DNA of 64,000 bases from Trichuris trichiura. Lineage: Eukaryota > Nematoda > Enoplea > Trichinellida > Trichuridae. This document shows, piece by piece, positions 11,700-21,857 of the stretch (position 1 is the stretch's first letter; the number at the start of each line of letters is the position of its first letter). The position numbers and the translations under genes are program-made. The stretch covers positions 3,224,001-3,288,000 of the forward strand of contig JBAJFE010000026.1 in NCBI GenBank assembly GCA_037903355.1. The letters are read 5' to 3'. The notes below the pieces were generated by a model. That model had not been told where the DNA came from and searched no databases. It saw nothing but the letters and a program-made list of their open reading frames with translations.

Positions 11700-12471
11700 T
11701 TTACTCACTGCGAGCGATCGAATATTCCAAAGAACGGATATTTCGTGAATCCACTTGCTTGAAGGAACAGTAAGCTTGTGATTCGCAGGTCGTGGCGCAT
11801 CAACTTGTTCCGCGTACCTGCAGCTTCACTTATATCATCACTTGTATGTTTACGCTAGGTTCTCCCACTAAGAAGAACAATTTATTAATTTACCGGAGCC
11901 TCTTACTCATTCCTCATCCGTCATTGTTTACACGATAATGATGGATCAAATGTGGCCCAAGAGCTTCTCTAAGTTAGTAAACCATTCCTCAACGGTAATG
12001 GTCAACATCTCAAAGATCAAATTGCGCAACAGACGATAAAGACAGGATCACACGCATCCCGAATGCTTCTTGTTTTTCCGGAAAAACTAAACCGTTCAAA
12101 GACAAAAGTGCTATTCACCTGTGTTAGGAAGCTGGGTAGCCAGTGCATATGTCACAAATATTCGAAGCAACTTTATCAGCTCGTTAACGTGAGTGATAAG
12201 AAGCAGAGCCAGTTTTAAGTGCAACCAACCTTCTCCTAAACCATTTATAAAGACCTGCGTTCCTTAACTTTCCCTCCATCGTTATCTCATCGGACTCTGG
12301 AACTGCGCCTGCCCAATTTCTGCTGTTGCCGTTTCAACGTTAAAGCTGGTGCTACTGTTCTTGCCGCTTCTGCTGTTAATAATCAGGCTGATGACGGTGA
12401 TAGTCATTATTGATCATAATTATAATAATAACAATAATAATATGAATATGAATATGAATAATAATAATAAT
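11700..12471 (-). promoter_or_regulatory. Upstream region of NEMP copy A, possible 5'UTR exon donor at 11818
   Basis: Shares blocks such as GTGATTCGCAGGT with the region upstream of intact copy B. On the minus strand, CAG|GTACGC (exon end 11818) lies where copy B has GCG|GTAAGTATG (exon end 19345), which suggests a non-coding first exon. From 12.0 kb onward nothing is recognised except AT-rich simple repeats. Confidence 0.35.
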
Positions 12472-12757
12472 AGTACGGAATAAAAGTTTTTGCGCCTTTG
12501 CTACCCGTTTGTCAGTTAAAAACGTTTATTTTCAAACGTATAACCCGCGGAGCTTTCAGGCCACACCGGGGCCCGTCATCAGCGCTAAGTGCGCCGCCGT
12601 CGGGTCGGTCATTATGTTAGCAAGCCGCTCCGTCCGACCGACCGTGGCGGGAGCTCCGCGGGTTATACGTTTGAAAATAAACGTTTTTAACTGACGAACG
12701 GGTAGCAAAGCCGCAAAAACTTTCATTCCGAATAACGCACCCGTTAGAAAGGAGGAA
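12472..12757. mobile_element. Small PLE-type foldback with one hammerhead-like motif
   Basis: Inverted arms of about 80 bp (from about 12472 and up to about 12735) share GGTAGCAAAG, AAAATAAACG and CCGCGGGTTATACG. The outer right end ATTCCGAATAACGC...CGTT resembles PLE termini at 8.1 and 48.2 kb. The left arm contains the ribozyme core. The right arm begins almost exactly at the predicted cleavage position (AGCTC then CGCGG). No coding sequence. Confidence 0.7.
12550..12582 (-). ncRNA. Hammerhead-ribozyme-like motif
   Basis: Minus strand: CTGATGA, C, stem GGGCC/GGCCT (one G-U pair) with a 7-nt loop, GAAA, GCTC. Adjacent GCG/CGC can start stem I. The stem differs in sequence from the PLE family 1 ribozymes but keeps its pairing. 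Confidence 0.72.
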
Positions 12758-12773
12758 AAGAAAAAAGAAGAAT

Positions 12774-12774
12774 C

Positions 12775-12835
<61 letters not shown>
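12774..12835. repeat. AAT microsatellite
   Basis: About 20 tandem AAT/ATA units. A Tigger-A derivative is inserted directly at its right edge. Confidence 0.9.
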
Positions 12836-12836
<1 letters not shown>

Positions 12837-13819
12837 AGCAAAACCCCCGACGCTGACACCCCTATATGTTGACCGCCTCCCTAAATTGACCGAATTTTGG
12901 CCAGTTGATTTGTCCGCACGTTAATAAGCGCAAGGACAACTCCTATACGTTGGCCACCCCCGTAAGTGGAAAGTTGACCGCTTTAACCGTGACATGGTAC
13001 ATGGACGCAATGCTATGCTCTCTATTGGTAGACCGCCTCAGTTTGCTCTGTGTCAGTCGTTAGCAACTGTTAACCGTCATTGCCTCAATGTGCTATTACT
13101 CAACGTAGCGAAGTTTTTCATTACCGTGCATTGGATATTCCTGATTACAGAACCGATTCCGTTGCTTTGACGATGCTTTCTTCATGCTTGCCGCCGCAGC
13201 TTGCGCGTTTCCTCGTTTATATTACCTCTCACCCAGGCGTCGACAGCATTCTCTTATGGAGCGAAATACGAAGAATCGAGCCTAATTGTATTCATTTGCG
13301 TCGAGCTCAGTTGTATTGATTCGCTTTGCTATAGCCGTGCAGCAGGTGGCCTTAACGTGTCTTCACAAGTAAAGACGGTCCGGCTTACCGAGTAATAGAC
13401 GCAGTAGTAGCTATGAAGCTGGTTACAGTTTGCCCTATGGCCAAACGGAAAGAATCGAGAGAGTTGACACAGAAAAATGAGATGAAAATGCCCAGAGATG
13501 TTGAGCAGGGTAGCCAGCGCGTAGTTCGCCCTTACCGCTTATGTTTGCAGTAAGAACAAGCACCAGACTAGAATTGACACCTTTTTCGGCAAGCATTGTA
13601 GCCCCTAAAAAGCTTATGAATGATTTTATAATGTTATTTTTATCCATCTCACCGTTTAATAGTCCTCCAATTGATGCTGTGCAATAGAATAAAACGCATA
13701 CAGATGCTAATCTATTCAGCCAATCCAGTTACATCCACAGTTCCCATGTGTCGACCACCTCCCTATGTCGACCAGTTTTCCCCAGTCTGTTGGGTGCTCA
13801 ACTTACGGGGGTTTTACTG
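12836..13819 (+). mobile_element. Internally deleted Tigger-A derivative, copy 1
   Basis: A 984-bp element whose ends read CAGCAAAACCCCCG and, inverted, CAGTAAAACCCCCG; TA is present on the left. It keeps the 5' region and start codon of Tigger-A (MAKRKESRELT at about 13437) and then jumps to the C-terminal end of the transposase gene. The whole catalytic core is missing. The same junction occurs in the neighbouring inverted copy, so this is a propagating non-autonomous form. Confidence 0.8.
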
Positions 13820-13837
13820 AAATAATAATAATAATAA

Positions 13838-14700
13838 CGCGTTTTATTCTATTGCACAGCATCAATTGGAGGTCTATTCAATGGCGAGATGCATAAAAAT
13901 AACAATATAAAATTATGCATAAGCTTTTCAGGGCCTACAATGCTTGCCAAAAAGGGTGTCAATTCTAGTCTGGTGCTTGTTCTTACTACAAACATAAGCA
14001 GTAAGGGCGAACTCCGCGCTGGCTTACCCCGCTCAACATTCCTGGGCATTTTTCATCTCATTTTTCTTTGCCAACTTTCTCGATTCTTTCCGTTTGGCCA
14101 TGGGGCAAACTGTAACCAGCTTGGTAGCTACTAATGCGTCTATTACTCGGTAAGCCGGACCATCTTTACTCGTGAAGACACGTTAAGGCCACCTGTCGCG
14201 CGGGTATAGCAAAGGGAATGAACAGAATTGAGCTCGACGCGAACGAATACAAGTAGGGTCGATTCGTCATATTTCGCTCCATCGGAGAATGCTGCCGACG
14301 CCTGGGTGAGAGGTAATATAAACGAGGAAACGCGCAAGCTGCGGCGGCAAGCATGAAGAAAGCATCGTCAAAGCAACGGAATCGGTTCTGTAATCAGGAA
14401 TCTCCAATGCACGGTAATGAAAAACTTCGCTACGTTGAGTAATAGCACATTGAGGCAATGACGGTTAACAGTTGCTAACGACTGACACAGAGCAAACTGA
14501 GGCGGTCTACCAATAGAGAGCATAGCATTGCGTCCATGTACCACGTCACGGCTAAAGCGGTCAACTTCCCACTTACGGAGGTGGTCGATGTATAGAGGTT
14601 GTCCTTGCGCTTATTAAAGTGCGAGCAAATCAACTGGCCAAAATTCGGCCCATTTAGCGAGGCGATCGACATATACGGGTGGTCAACTTCATGGGCTTTA
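13838..14700 (-). mobile_element. Internally deleted Tigger-A derivative, copy 2 (inverted)
   Basis: A reverse-orientation counterpart of copy 1, truncated at its left (3') end, so the two together make a long inverted repeat spaced by about 18 bp of ATA repeats. The 5' region is nearly identical to copy 1, and the joint between transposase start and end is the same. The terminal repeat at about 14700 is degenerate (GGGCTTTAG instead of GGTTCTACTG). Confidence 0.78.
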
Positions 14701-14702
14701 GT

Positions 14703-15701
14703 ATATGAAGAATCGAGCCTACTTGTATTCGTTCACGTCGAGCTCAATTCTGCTTTGCTGTAGCCGTTCGGCGGGTAGCCTTCACGTGTCTTCGCGAGTA
14801 AAGATTGTCCGGCTTACGCAGTAATAAACGCGGTAGTAGCTACCAAGCTGGTTGCAGTTTGCGCTATGGCCAAATGGAAAGAATCGAGAGAATTGGCACT
14901 GAAGGTAAAAGTGGATCTTATCTACTTTCTCGAAACTAACAGTCAAAGGAAGACAGCAGAACGGTTTCATGTCAGCATGACTACCGTTAGCAGCATCCAG
15001 AGACGTAAACGTGAGTGCTTGGAAAGATACGACAAGGAAAGCGGAGACGCGCAGCGAAAAATAGAACCTCCTTCGACCAGGTCAATGAAACAGCGTTAAG
15101 TTAGTTTAAGCAAATGAGAGCAGCTAATGCACGGATCTTTGGCCCAGTGATCCAGGAAGTCGCTAGAAGATTCGCCGTGAAATCCGGGTCGACAGGTTTC
15201 TGAGCATCGAGCGGTTGACTCGAGAAGTTCAAGCTCCGTCATAAGATTTCTCAGAAAATCTTAGGCGGCGAATCTAGCGAAGTTCTCGTTGAGGTCTTGG
15301 AAGACTTCATCGCGAAGTTTCGTTATTTCGCCAGTGGCTTCAAGGAAGAAGATATTTTCAATGCTGAAAAATGCTCAGAGATATTGAGCGGGGTAGCTAA
15401 CACGGAGCTCACTCTTACCGCTCATGTTTGTAGTAAGAACAAGCACCAGACTAGAATTGACACCTTTTTCGGCAAGCATTGTAGCCCCTAAAAAGCTTAT
15501 GAATGATTTTATAATGTTATTTTTATGCATCTCGCCATTTAATAGGCCTCCAGTTGACGCTATGCAGCAGAATAAAATGCTCAAAGATGCTAATCTATTC
15601 AGCCGAGCCACTTATACCCACAGCCTGCATATGTTGACCACTTCCTATGTTGAGCAATTTTCCCCAGTCTGTTGTGTGGTTAATTTACGGAGGTTCAACT
15701 G
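14703..15701 (+). mobile_element. Tigger-A copy 3, internally deleted
   Basis: Plus-orientation copy lacking its left terminus and ending GGTTCAACTG followed by TA. It retains a transposase start at 14866 with the first helix-turn-helix region (KVDLIYFLETNSQRKTAERF), then broken frames. The region before the first catalytic aspartate (FNAE) is joined to the last exon-like tail (EKCSEILS). Catalytic core absent. Confidence 0.8.
14866..15491 (+). pseudogene. Tigger-A transposase remnant
   Basis: Fragments of the 510-aa transposase encoded at 39.7-41.2 kb. The first 77 codons match its N-terminus, then frameshifts and stops run through the second DNA-binding segment. The frame from 15297 matches residues near 145-168 and then, after the internal deletion, the last 50 or so residues ending in KHCSP. 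The second and third catalytic aspartates are lost. Confidence 0.8.
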
Positions 15702-15789
15702 TATATCAGTTTTTTACTATGGCTAGTATTAATAGCAACATGCGGAACTACACTCTTATGATGCTGCAACCCAGTTAAGCAGAATCACT

Positions 15790-16420
15790 GCCGTGAACAG
15801 TGCACAGCCTTCTTAAATTCGAATAATCCTGGCGTACATCTCAACGAACTAACCTCTATAAGCTGTCTCATTTTTGCTGATGATATATTGCTGCAAGCTG
15901 GCATTCTAAAGCCAATTATTACGTCGTTCCACTTTCCTTGCCGCTTGTTGTTTACGTGTTCATTACAGAAGACCTGGCGTTCTGCGTCTCCATCAAACGC
16001 CCACGAAGAAAGCTGTTTATGCTAACTTAGACATGATGCTGTTCTTGAATCTAGTGTTACTGCCCGATTTCTGACCTGGCGTGTTTCTGGCATTATTGGG
16101 AGTTCGGTTTGACCCTTGCGGCAAATCCAGAGACCAAATCTCTCAAGTCAAGAGTTACTGATTGGGCGCTGAAGCCTGAATTAAAACCTTAACAGCGATT
16201 GAAACTTCTCTGAACCTAGCACATGCCAAGATTAGCTTGTGGCCTTATGCATAGTAATTCATTAGCAAACGGGCCGATCTGTTGATCGTATTATCTGTCA
16301 AGCTATTAAGAAGATACTTTACCTTCCTATGCGCACTCTACAAAGCGTCAAGATGATTGCAAACTACAAGCCTGTATCCGGGATAACGAAAGTTGCCCTT
16401 CTGCGATAAATAAAAAAATG
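15790..16420 (+). pseudogene. LINE (non-LTR retrotransposon) reverse transcriptase relic
   Basis: One frame at about 15810-15910 reads SISCLIFADDILL, the FADD form of the reverse-transcriptase catalytic box, preceded by an N..GVHLNELT stretch as in non-LTR elements. About 400 bp later, another frame reads ICQAIKKILYLPMRTLQS, like the thumb/C-terminal region of R1/R2-type elements. Stops and shifts separate them. Clade uncertain. Confidence 0.55.
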
Positions 16421-17640
16421 TTCAACCACACAGACAGTGTATCCCGTTCATTTGCAGAACTATAGATGACCAAATTTTTGAAAAGCAAACTTTCAAGTAA
16501 TGGCGTTCATATAGTGATATTATTAATATTAATATTAATACAAACGCATCCTTTTGAGCACAAGATTTTTCGGCGGCAATGTTTCACTGTGGAAGCAAGG
16601 GAAATTTTCTGCTGCTTAGGCAGGCTTACTCCGCTGATTCAACCGTGAGTACTTCCCCATCTAATAAACCTAAGGAAAAGGGATTCCTAAGCTTGAAGTC
16701 TAAGCATACAAGACGTTTCGCCGTTTCTATTGTACCTTCCAGTTAATGGCAATCTATTGTTTTCACATTCCAGGGTTAATTGGTTCCTTCGCGCTGTCCA
16801 TTTGTTCTTTTGCCAACGAAAAGCAAGCCTGTCTTGCACTCATAGTCAAAAGAGCAATTTCTTTGCAGTGCTCCTCAAAGATGCTGCCACTGCATGTTCA
16901 CATAGTAAGACCACTAACTAATACAAAGATATCGTAAAAACCATGTTTTCACTGGTTTGTAATACTGAGGACATGGCAAAAAAACGTTAACACTTCCTCT
17001 ATCTTTTACGTTGCAGATGAATCTAAACACACCAACATGATCCTGTTCTAAGCCATTCATTCTTAGATTACAATTCATCTAAGCCTACTTTACAACATCA
17101 GTTTGAAAGTCAGGGCAACTTTTGATAGCTAATACATGATTAACCTCACAACCTGCAGCGTATAGAAACACTACTGCAGTGAAGTGCGTTCGGTAATTAG
17201 GCGTTCCGCCCACACTGACTATAGAAGCGGTACAAGTATTCGAACTTACCCATCAAAATGAAAAGCGTTGTTAACACACACAAGTTTACTTTCAGTTAAA
17301 CTTCATTTTAAAGGAAAAGATTATGATATATATTGACCCAGATAACGGGGGAAAGCGTTCGCCTTTTAAGAAATCAACATTTTCGCATGTAAGCACCGAA
17401 AGCACTGACAGAAAAACAAAAAGTCAACAAAGAGTGGGATGAAACGGTTGCATATTAAAGCTTGCGAAATCCCTCACTGGAAATGGCATAAGTAGTCAAT
17501 CGATTAATTTGAAGCATGCCTAAAATAACAGACTTAGAAAAACACAACCGTAGTCAGTGGCGGAAACCAAGGTGGATTTAACGATAGCACAGAACTATCC
17601 AAACATCTTTTCTCAATAAAAAACCTAGTTGCCGTAGGTC
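16421..17640. other. Intergenic, nothing recognised
   Basis: Short open frames without recognisable domains. Lies 3' of NEMP copy B; no clear duplicate of the corresponding region of copy A was seen. Confidence 0.4.
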
Positions 17641-19214
17641 CTATTCAGATTCTTCCGAGTCGGAATCTTCCAGCAACCTGTAGCGACTAGAAGTCAACGG
17701 TGCGTCACCATTTGCCCTAGAAAACTCATCTTCAGAATCGTGTAAAAAAGACAAGTGATCCGCTCCGTCCATGAACATGGCGAACCTAAAGAAAGCAAAA
17801 CTACAGCAATGTAACAACCATAGATTGTGTGCAAACTTACTGGTGTGGGTCGCTCAAGCGACTCAACACACTCCATCGGCTAAACTCCGGACTGTTACAG
17901 AAGGATCGTAATTCCTCCAGCGCTTTGGATGTTTGTAACTTTCCTTGCATTTCAAACTCCTCTTTTGTCAGCAGTTTTACTCGTGGTGGGTACAACCTGT
18001 CCCTATCGGCCATTAAGCAAAAGCTTATCTAGGCAGCAGTTTACATGACAGCAGGAACTTACCACCAATTCAGAAATCCATCAATAGGTGTAAACTCTGC
18101 CACAACTATTCCTGCCAAAACGGAAATGCTGAGCTCACGAATCTGACAATTTAGATAAACAAGTATAGCGCCAACTATCCGCATTGCATATTCAAAAATC
18201 TGCTTAGTACGAAAATGAATTGGAGTTCCCCATCGATAAATCCAACTAAATGCAGCAAGGGACACAAAAATCTGTTTGAAAGAACGAATAGATTAGATAA
18301 ATAGCCATATACCCAACAACTTACCACATAACAAACTACCCATTTGCGGTACGCGAAAATGATGCTCTTGATGTAAGACCACAAGAAGAAGAGAACGCCC
18401 CATCCACACCAGTAAAATGCAAATGATAATGGGCGCTGTAAAAAACATGCTGTCAAAGGGCGAAAAGATCTGAAACAGCCCTCACGCGTGGCATCATCCT
18501 TCCTATTACTATGAACAGAACAACAACGGATCCCAGAACGGCTGAAACGGCACCACATGCATAGTAGGTGGCCGTGATCTGGCTGAGCTTGTTTGCCATT
18601 AAATACAACGCCAGTCCGAATATCGTGCTTCCAAACATGAATAAGTCAAATTCTGCCAACAGAGAATAAATTAGGACATTGGCATGAAAACGTATTTACA
18701 TACCGTTTATATGCAGAGAAATGTAGTAATTGGCAGAACTATGAATTCCAATATACGAATTGGTGAACGGATCCAATGTTGTGCGTTTGAACAGATCTGG
18801 ACTTCGGAGAAGCCAAAGCCAAGAGTTTTTATTCTTGAGTTCTTCTCTCAGTTTCGTAAGATTATCACCAAACATCATCGTATACTTTGCATCCGAAATG
18901 TCACCGAAGTCTACATTCACCTGTGCACCGCTTTTTGAAGCATATCAAAAACAAAACGTGACCTTACTGATACTGATTTCCAAGCATAACGTATGGATTT
19001 TGCTTGTTTCTGATAAAACCAAATAGACGAACCATTAATCGCAATATCCACAAACCTAGGCTCAGTGGTCATTACTGAAACACTTGGATTGACTAACCCA
19101 TTTAGAAAAATAGAAGGTCCAACCTTCGACATGTTCTACTTGCTCAGATAAACAGCACAACGGTGTAATCGTCAGCCAGGTAATCACGATCCAATATGAC
19201 TTATACGACACCAT
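17641..19214 (-). CDS. Nuclear envelope integral membrane protein (NEMP/TMEM194 family), intact
   Basis: Predicted 402-aa protein of the inner nuclear membrane. Exons: 19214-19124, 19074-18968, 18920-18704, 18652-18486, 18435-18325, 18271-18063, 18002-17841, 17785-17641; introns 47-60 bp, all GT-AG with matching phases. An N-terminal signal peptide (about residues 1-24, SYWIVITWLTITPLCCLS) and a lumenal domain (to about 138) precede a membrane block at about 140-290 with about five hydrophobic segments, including LFMFGSTIFGLALYLMANKL. A nucleoplasmic tail follows with LLTKEEFEMQG, LEELRSFCNSPEF and an acidic end EDSDSEESE. Layout and these motifs match animal NEMP1, which supports nuclear-envelope stiffness and germline function. 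Human NEMP1 is about 444 aa. The start is the first ATG before the signal peptide; a GTAAGTATG donor upstream (exon end 19345) suggests a non-coding first exon. It is the surviving member of a tandem pair with the pseudogene at 2.7-11.7 kb. Confidence 0.92.
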
Positions 19215-19463
19215 ATCACTTTATAGCAGTTAGTAATGAGCAGCGCCAAACAACACCAATTACACGATTCAATCTGCGCGAGTTGACAGTAATTACGTGA
19301 TTCGCAGGTTTTATCCTTTGTTCAGCATTAAGTCGCATACTTACCGCTTCAGAGCTTACGTTTAAGTACATTTATTTATGCAGGAGTTTAATACATTTCG
19401 TTTATAAAAAAACTTGTCTTTAAACTGTTGACTTTGGTGTGATTTTCGATACAGACTTTCTGT
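19215..19463 (-). promoter_or_regulatory. 5' region of NEMP copy B
   Basis: Contains the candidate 5'UTR donor GCG|GTAAGTATG (19345/19344) and the block GTGATTCGCAGG, shared with the region upstream of copy A. No TATA box was identified with confidence. Confidence 0.35.
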
Positions 19464-19536
19464 TTTTTGGCTTCCTTTTTGTACGGATTTTCTCTGTCCC
19501 GTTGAAAAAAAACTTTTATTAATAATGAACTGTCCG

Positions 19537-19569
19537 TAGCTTTCGGGTCCGAACTTGACCCGTCATCAG
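19537..19569 (-). ncRNA. Hammerhead-ribozyme-like motif
   Basis: Minus strand: CTGATGA, C, perfect stem GGGTC/GACCC with loop AAGTTCG, GAAA, GCTA. CCG/CGG on either side can begin stem I. Confidence 0.78.
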
Positions 19570-19610
19570 CGGTCTAAGGATTGACTTAAGATAAGTCAAT
19601 CCTTAGACCG

Positions 19611-19643
19611 CTGATGACGGGTCAAGTTCGGACTCGAAAGCTA
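19611..19643 (+). ncRNA. Hammerhead-ribozyme-like motif
   Basis: Mirror copy in the right arm: CTGATGA, C, stem GGGTC/GACTC (one G-U), GAAA, GCTA. Confidence 0.75.
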
Positions 19644-19760
19644 CAGACAGTTTATTATTAATAAAAGTTTTTTTTCAATGGGACAGAGAAAATCCGTACA
19701 AAAAGGAAGCCAAAAAATGGAATTATTTGGTCCCGTACGAAGACACTACAGACTTTCTGT

Positions 19761-20548
19761 GGTCAATAGAGAACAGGAAAAAGTTTGAGTTGACACCGCG
19801 ATCAAATTCATGCCAGTTTGTGCTTGATCAGCTTGACGGTAGACAAGTTCCAAGGATGAGACCGTCTTTTGGCGTTAGACCACCGACCGTCCTATGCAAT
19901 GGGGTTATAGGTCCTTCGCTTTTAGCTTAAGGTTAATTTGCCAGTTGTTCGTCCGCTCCAGTTTATTCGTTTATCGCTCTAGTTCAACTATGTTAGTTTC
20001 AAGCTGTTCACATATCAGTCTACATTGGTCACATCTGGTTCACTAAAGCTATTTTTCTACCACCAGTTCAACACTGCTGGCTCATCTCCGCTGATTCGCA
20101 ACTCTCAGTTTACCACTGTTACTTTGGTGTCAACAAACGTGGGCCTACAGCTTCCCATGTATCCCAAGAAAGTTAGAATGCATTGACATACGTGCCAAAT
20201 AAGTATCTTTAAAGCAGCACAAGATTTGAAGTGAGATATAAGGGCCCATTGAACTGTTCTGGCAGGACGATGCATATCTGTAGAGCAACAAATTTATTTT
20301 ATTCTCCCATATCTGTACCTTTATTTCTGTCGAGTACAAAAGACGCTTTGTACGACCTTTAAGTGATTGACGCGTAAGTTTCAGTAACTTCCAACTTCGT
20401 AGTGGATACATTTCAACAACGTAAACGACGAAGCTTAATAAACCGGTTATTTTTGAATACATAGCATTTGTTAACGGGTTCAAAAATCTTCGCGGTGGAA
20501 TTAGTTTACGGTAGGACTCATGTTTTTAAAAGTCGACTTTATTTTCCG
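19761..20548. other. Intergenic, nothing recognised
   Basis: No coding homology or repeat structure identified. The right part may be 3' flank of the PLE-type relic at 20549. Confidence 0.35.
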
Positions 20549-20581
20549 GAGCTTTTGGGTTCGCCCTTAACTCATCTTCAG
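20549..20581 (-). ncRNA. Degenerate hammerhead-like motif
   Basis: Minus strand: CTGAAGA, T, stem GAGTT/AACCC (weakened), 7-nt loop, AAAA in place of GAAA, GCTC. Same 33-nt length as the others, but core position G12 is changed, so it is probably inactive. A PLE relic is likely around it. Confidence 0.5.
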
Positions 20582-21369
20582 TAAAACATCCTTTTACCGT
20601 ACATTAACTCTTCCATGTCAACATTGTTGATGAATTGAGCAACTCATAACGGATGAGAAGACTCTTAAATGTTACTTACGTTATAATTCACCCGTGCGAC
20701 TGGTACCTAATTAGGTGCAGCTAACAGAGGTGGGCAAACCCTGTAAGGTTCACCAATAGAAGCACTGCCACAGCTTAACAGTGCTTCAGCAGTAAACGTC
20801 ATTTAAAGTACTATGCACATACATATACATAAATAAATGAAACGGTTGAAAGTAGTCGTTTAATGCTTTGCGCTGCTTGTTTTGCCTGACAGGACCAGTG
20901 GGGTTCAAAGCAGAAGTCAGTGAAGATTTCGCCGCGCACTTTTTGGCTTTGAAACGAAGTAACCTTGAGTGATCTTCTCCAAAGGGAGAAAACACTTATC
21001 GAAAGCTTTTCTTAACGAAAAAAAAGCGGGTTCTTTCCCTTGTACTTGAGGATTGGCTGTCTCCTAACAAGTCAACAACTTTTTCACGAAAGAAAAAAGC
21101 TCGTTATTTAAAAAGTTAACATGCTCAGCATCAAAAGCTGCTACATAAAACAAAACTTTCGATTTATAGAAAGTAATTTCATTAGTAATTGAAGAAAAGC
21201 CAACTCTTCAAACATGTTTATTATTTTCATATTCAGTTAAAAACTGCATGCTACTATTCGTCGCATCGCATTGGAAACGCGTTTTAAGAGTCATTTGATA
21301 TCCAACTGAAGTGGTCGTTTGTTCTACGAGCTTCTGCTCACGTTCACGCAAATGAGCAAAATGGGTGAC
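20582..21369. other. Intergenic between PLE relic and MED11
   Basis: A 69-codon minus-strand frame (20995-20786) is basic and unrecognised and may belong to the PLE relic. Otherwise nothing was seen. Confidence 0.3.
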
Positions 21370-21857
21370 CTAAGAAAGTTCACTACTTTCAATCTTCGGT
21401 GCCCTGTCCCTCGTTTCATCACTAACAACGGTGGCACTTTCCCGACGTCGTCTGAACTCAGCCAACATCTCATACACGTAGTTCACCTTTTCCTCAACGG
21501 CTAGTTTGATCTGTACTTGCGAATATGCAGAACTTTCGTGAGCCGCGCCAACGCCGACCTCGCTCAAATAATTTATCTGCTCGATTATGGTCTTTTCAAT
21601 AGCTTGAAGACGGCGGGTGAAATCTTGTGCCTGACTTTCAGCCTGTTCAAAGCATTAATTAAACCTAAATTAACACAGAGGAACAGACGGAGAGAGAACA
21701 AAATTCTTACCAGACGAGTAGCCGTTTTATCCTTTCCGATTTCAGCTAAACACTGACCGGCACTTTGCACTAAATGAACGATGCTCTTTTCTACATCGTC
21801 TAGCTTTGCCAGACGTTCGCTAAAAGACATACTCTCGACAACCGTTTTATTATCCAT
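21370..21857 (-). CDS. MED11: Mediator complex subunit 11
   Basis: Predicted 139-aa subunit of the Mediator head module, which bridges activators and RNA polymerase II and contacts TFIIH and MED22 in studied animals and yeast. Two exons: 21857-21711 (49 codons) and 21642-21370 (90 codons plus stop), separated by a 68-bp intron with donor CTG|GTAAG and acceptor CAG|GCT, phase 0. Exon 1 carries ERLAKLDDVEKSIVHLVQSA followed by E.GKDK, matching the conserved MED11 helix. Exon 2 continues with a helix of the type AIEKTIIEQINYLSEV and the conserved GAAHESSAYS, then KVNYVYEML near the end. The C-terminal 25 residues are charged and longer than in human MED11 (117 aa). The ATG is the first in frame. 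Its neighbours are unrelated genes in the same orientation. Confidence 0.93.

Larger units (their letters stand above)
19464..19746. mobile_element. 283-bp non-coding foldback with two outward hammerhead-like motifs
   Basis: Near-perfect inverted repeat of about 120-bp arms around a short centre near 19590. Each arm holds a hammerhead-like core whose 3' side points outward. The whole is bracketed by an exact 14-bp direct repeat TACAGACTTTCTGT (19450-19463 and 19747-19760), as expected of a target-site duplication. No coding sequence. The architecture equals that of the large PLE pairs, reduced to the ribozyme-bearing terminal region. Confidence 0.82.

Noticed and set aside
12386..12420. CTGATGACGG resembling a hammerhead core
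   Set aside because: No GAAA at the right distance and no stem II; chance similarity.
13080..14458. Mirror-image conserved frames beginning MPQCAITQRSEVFHYR
   Set aside because: They are in the untranslated 5' region of Tigger-A copies and recur only because the element is repeated; the intact copy does not encode them.
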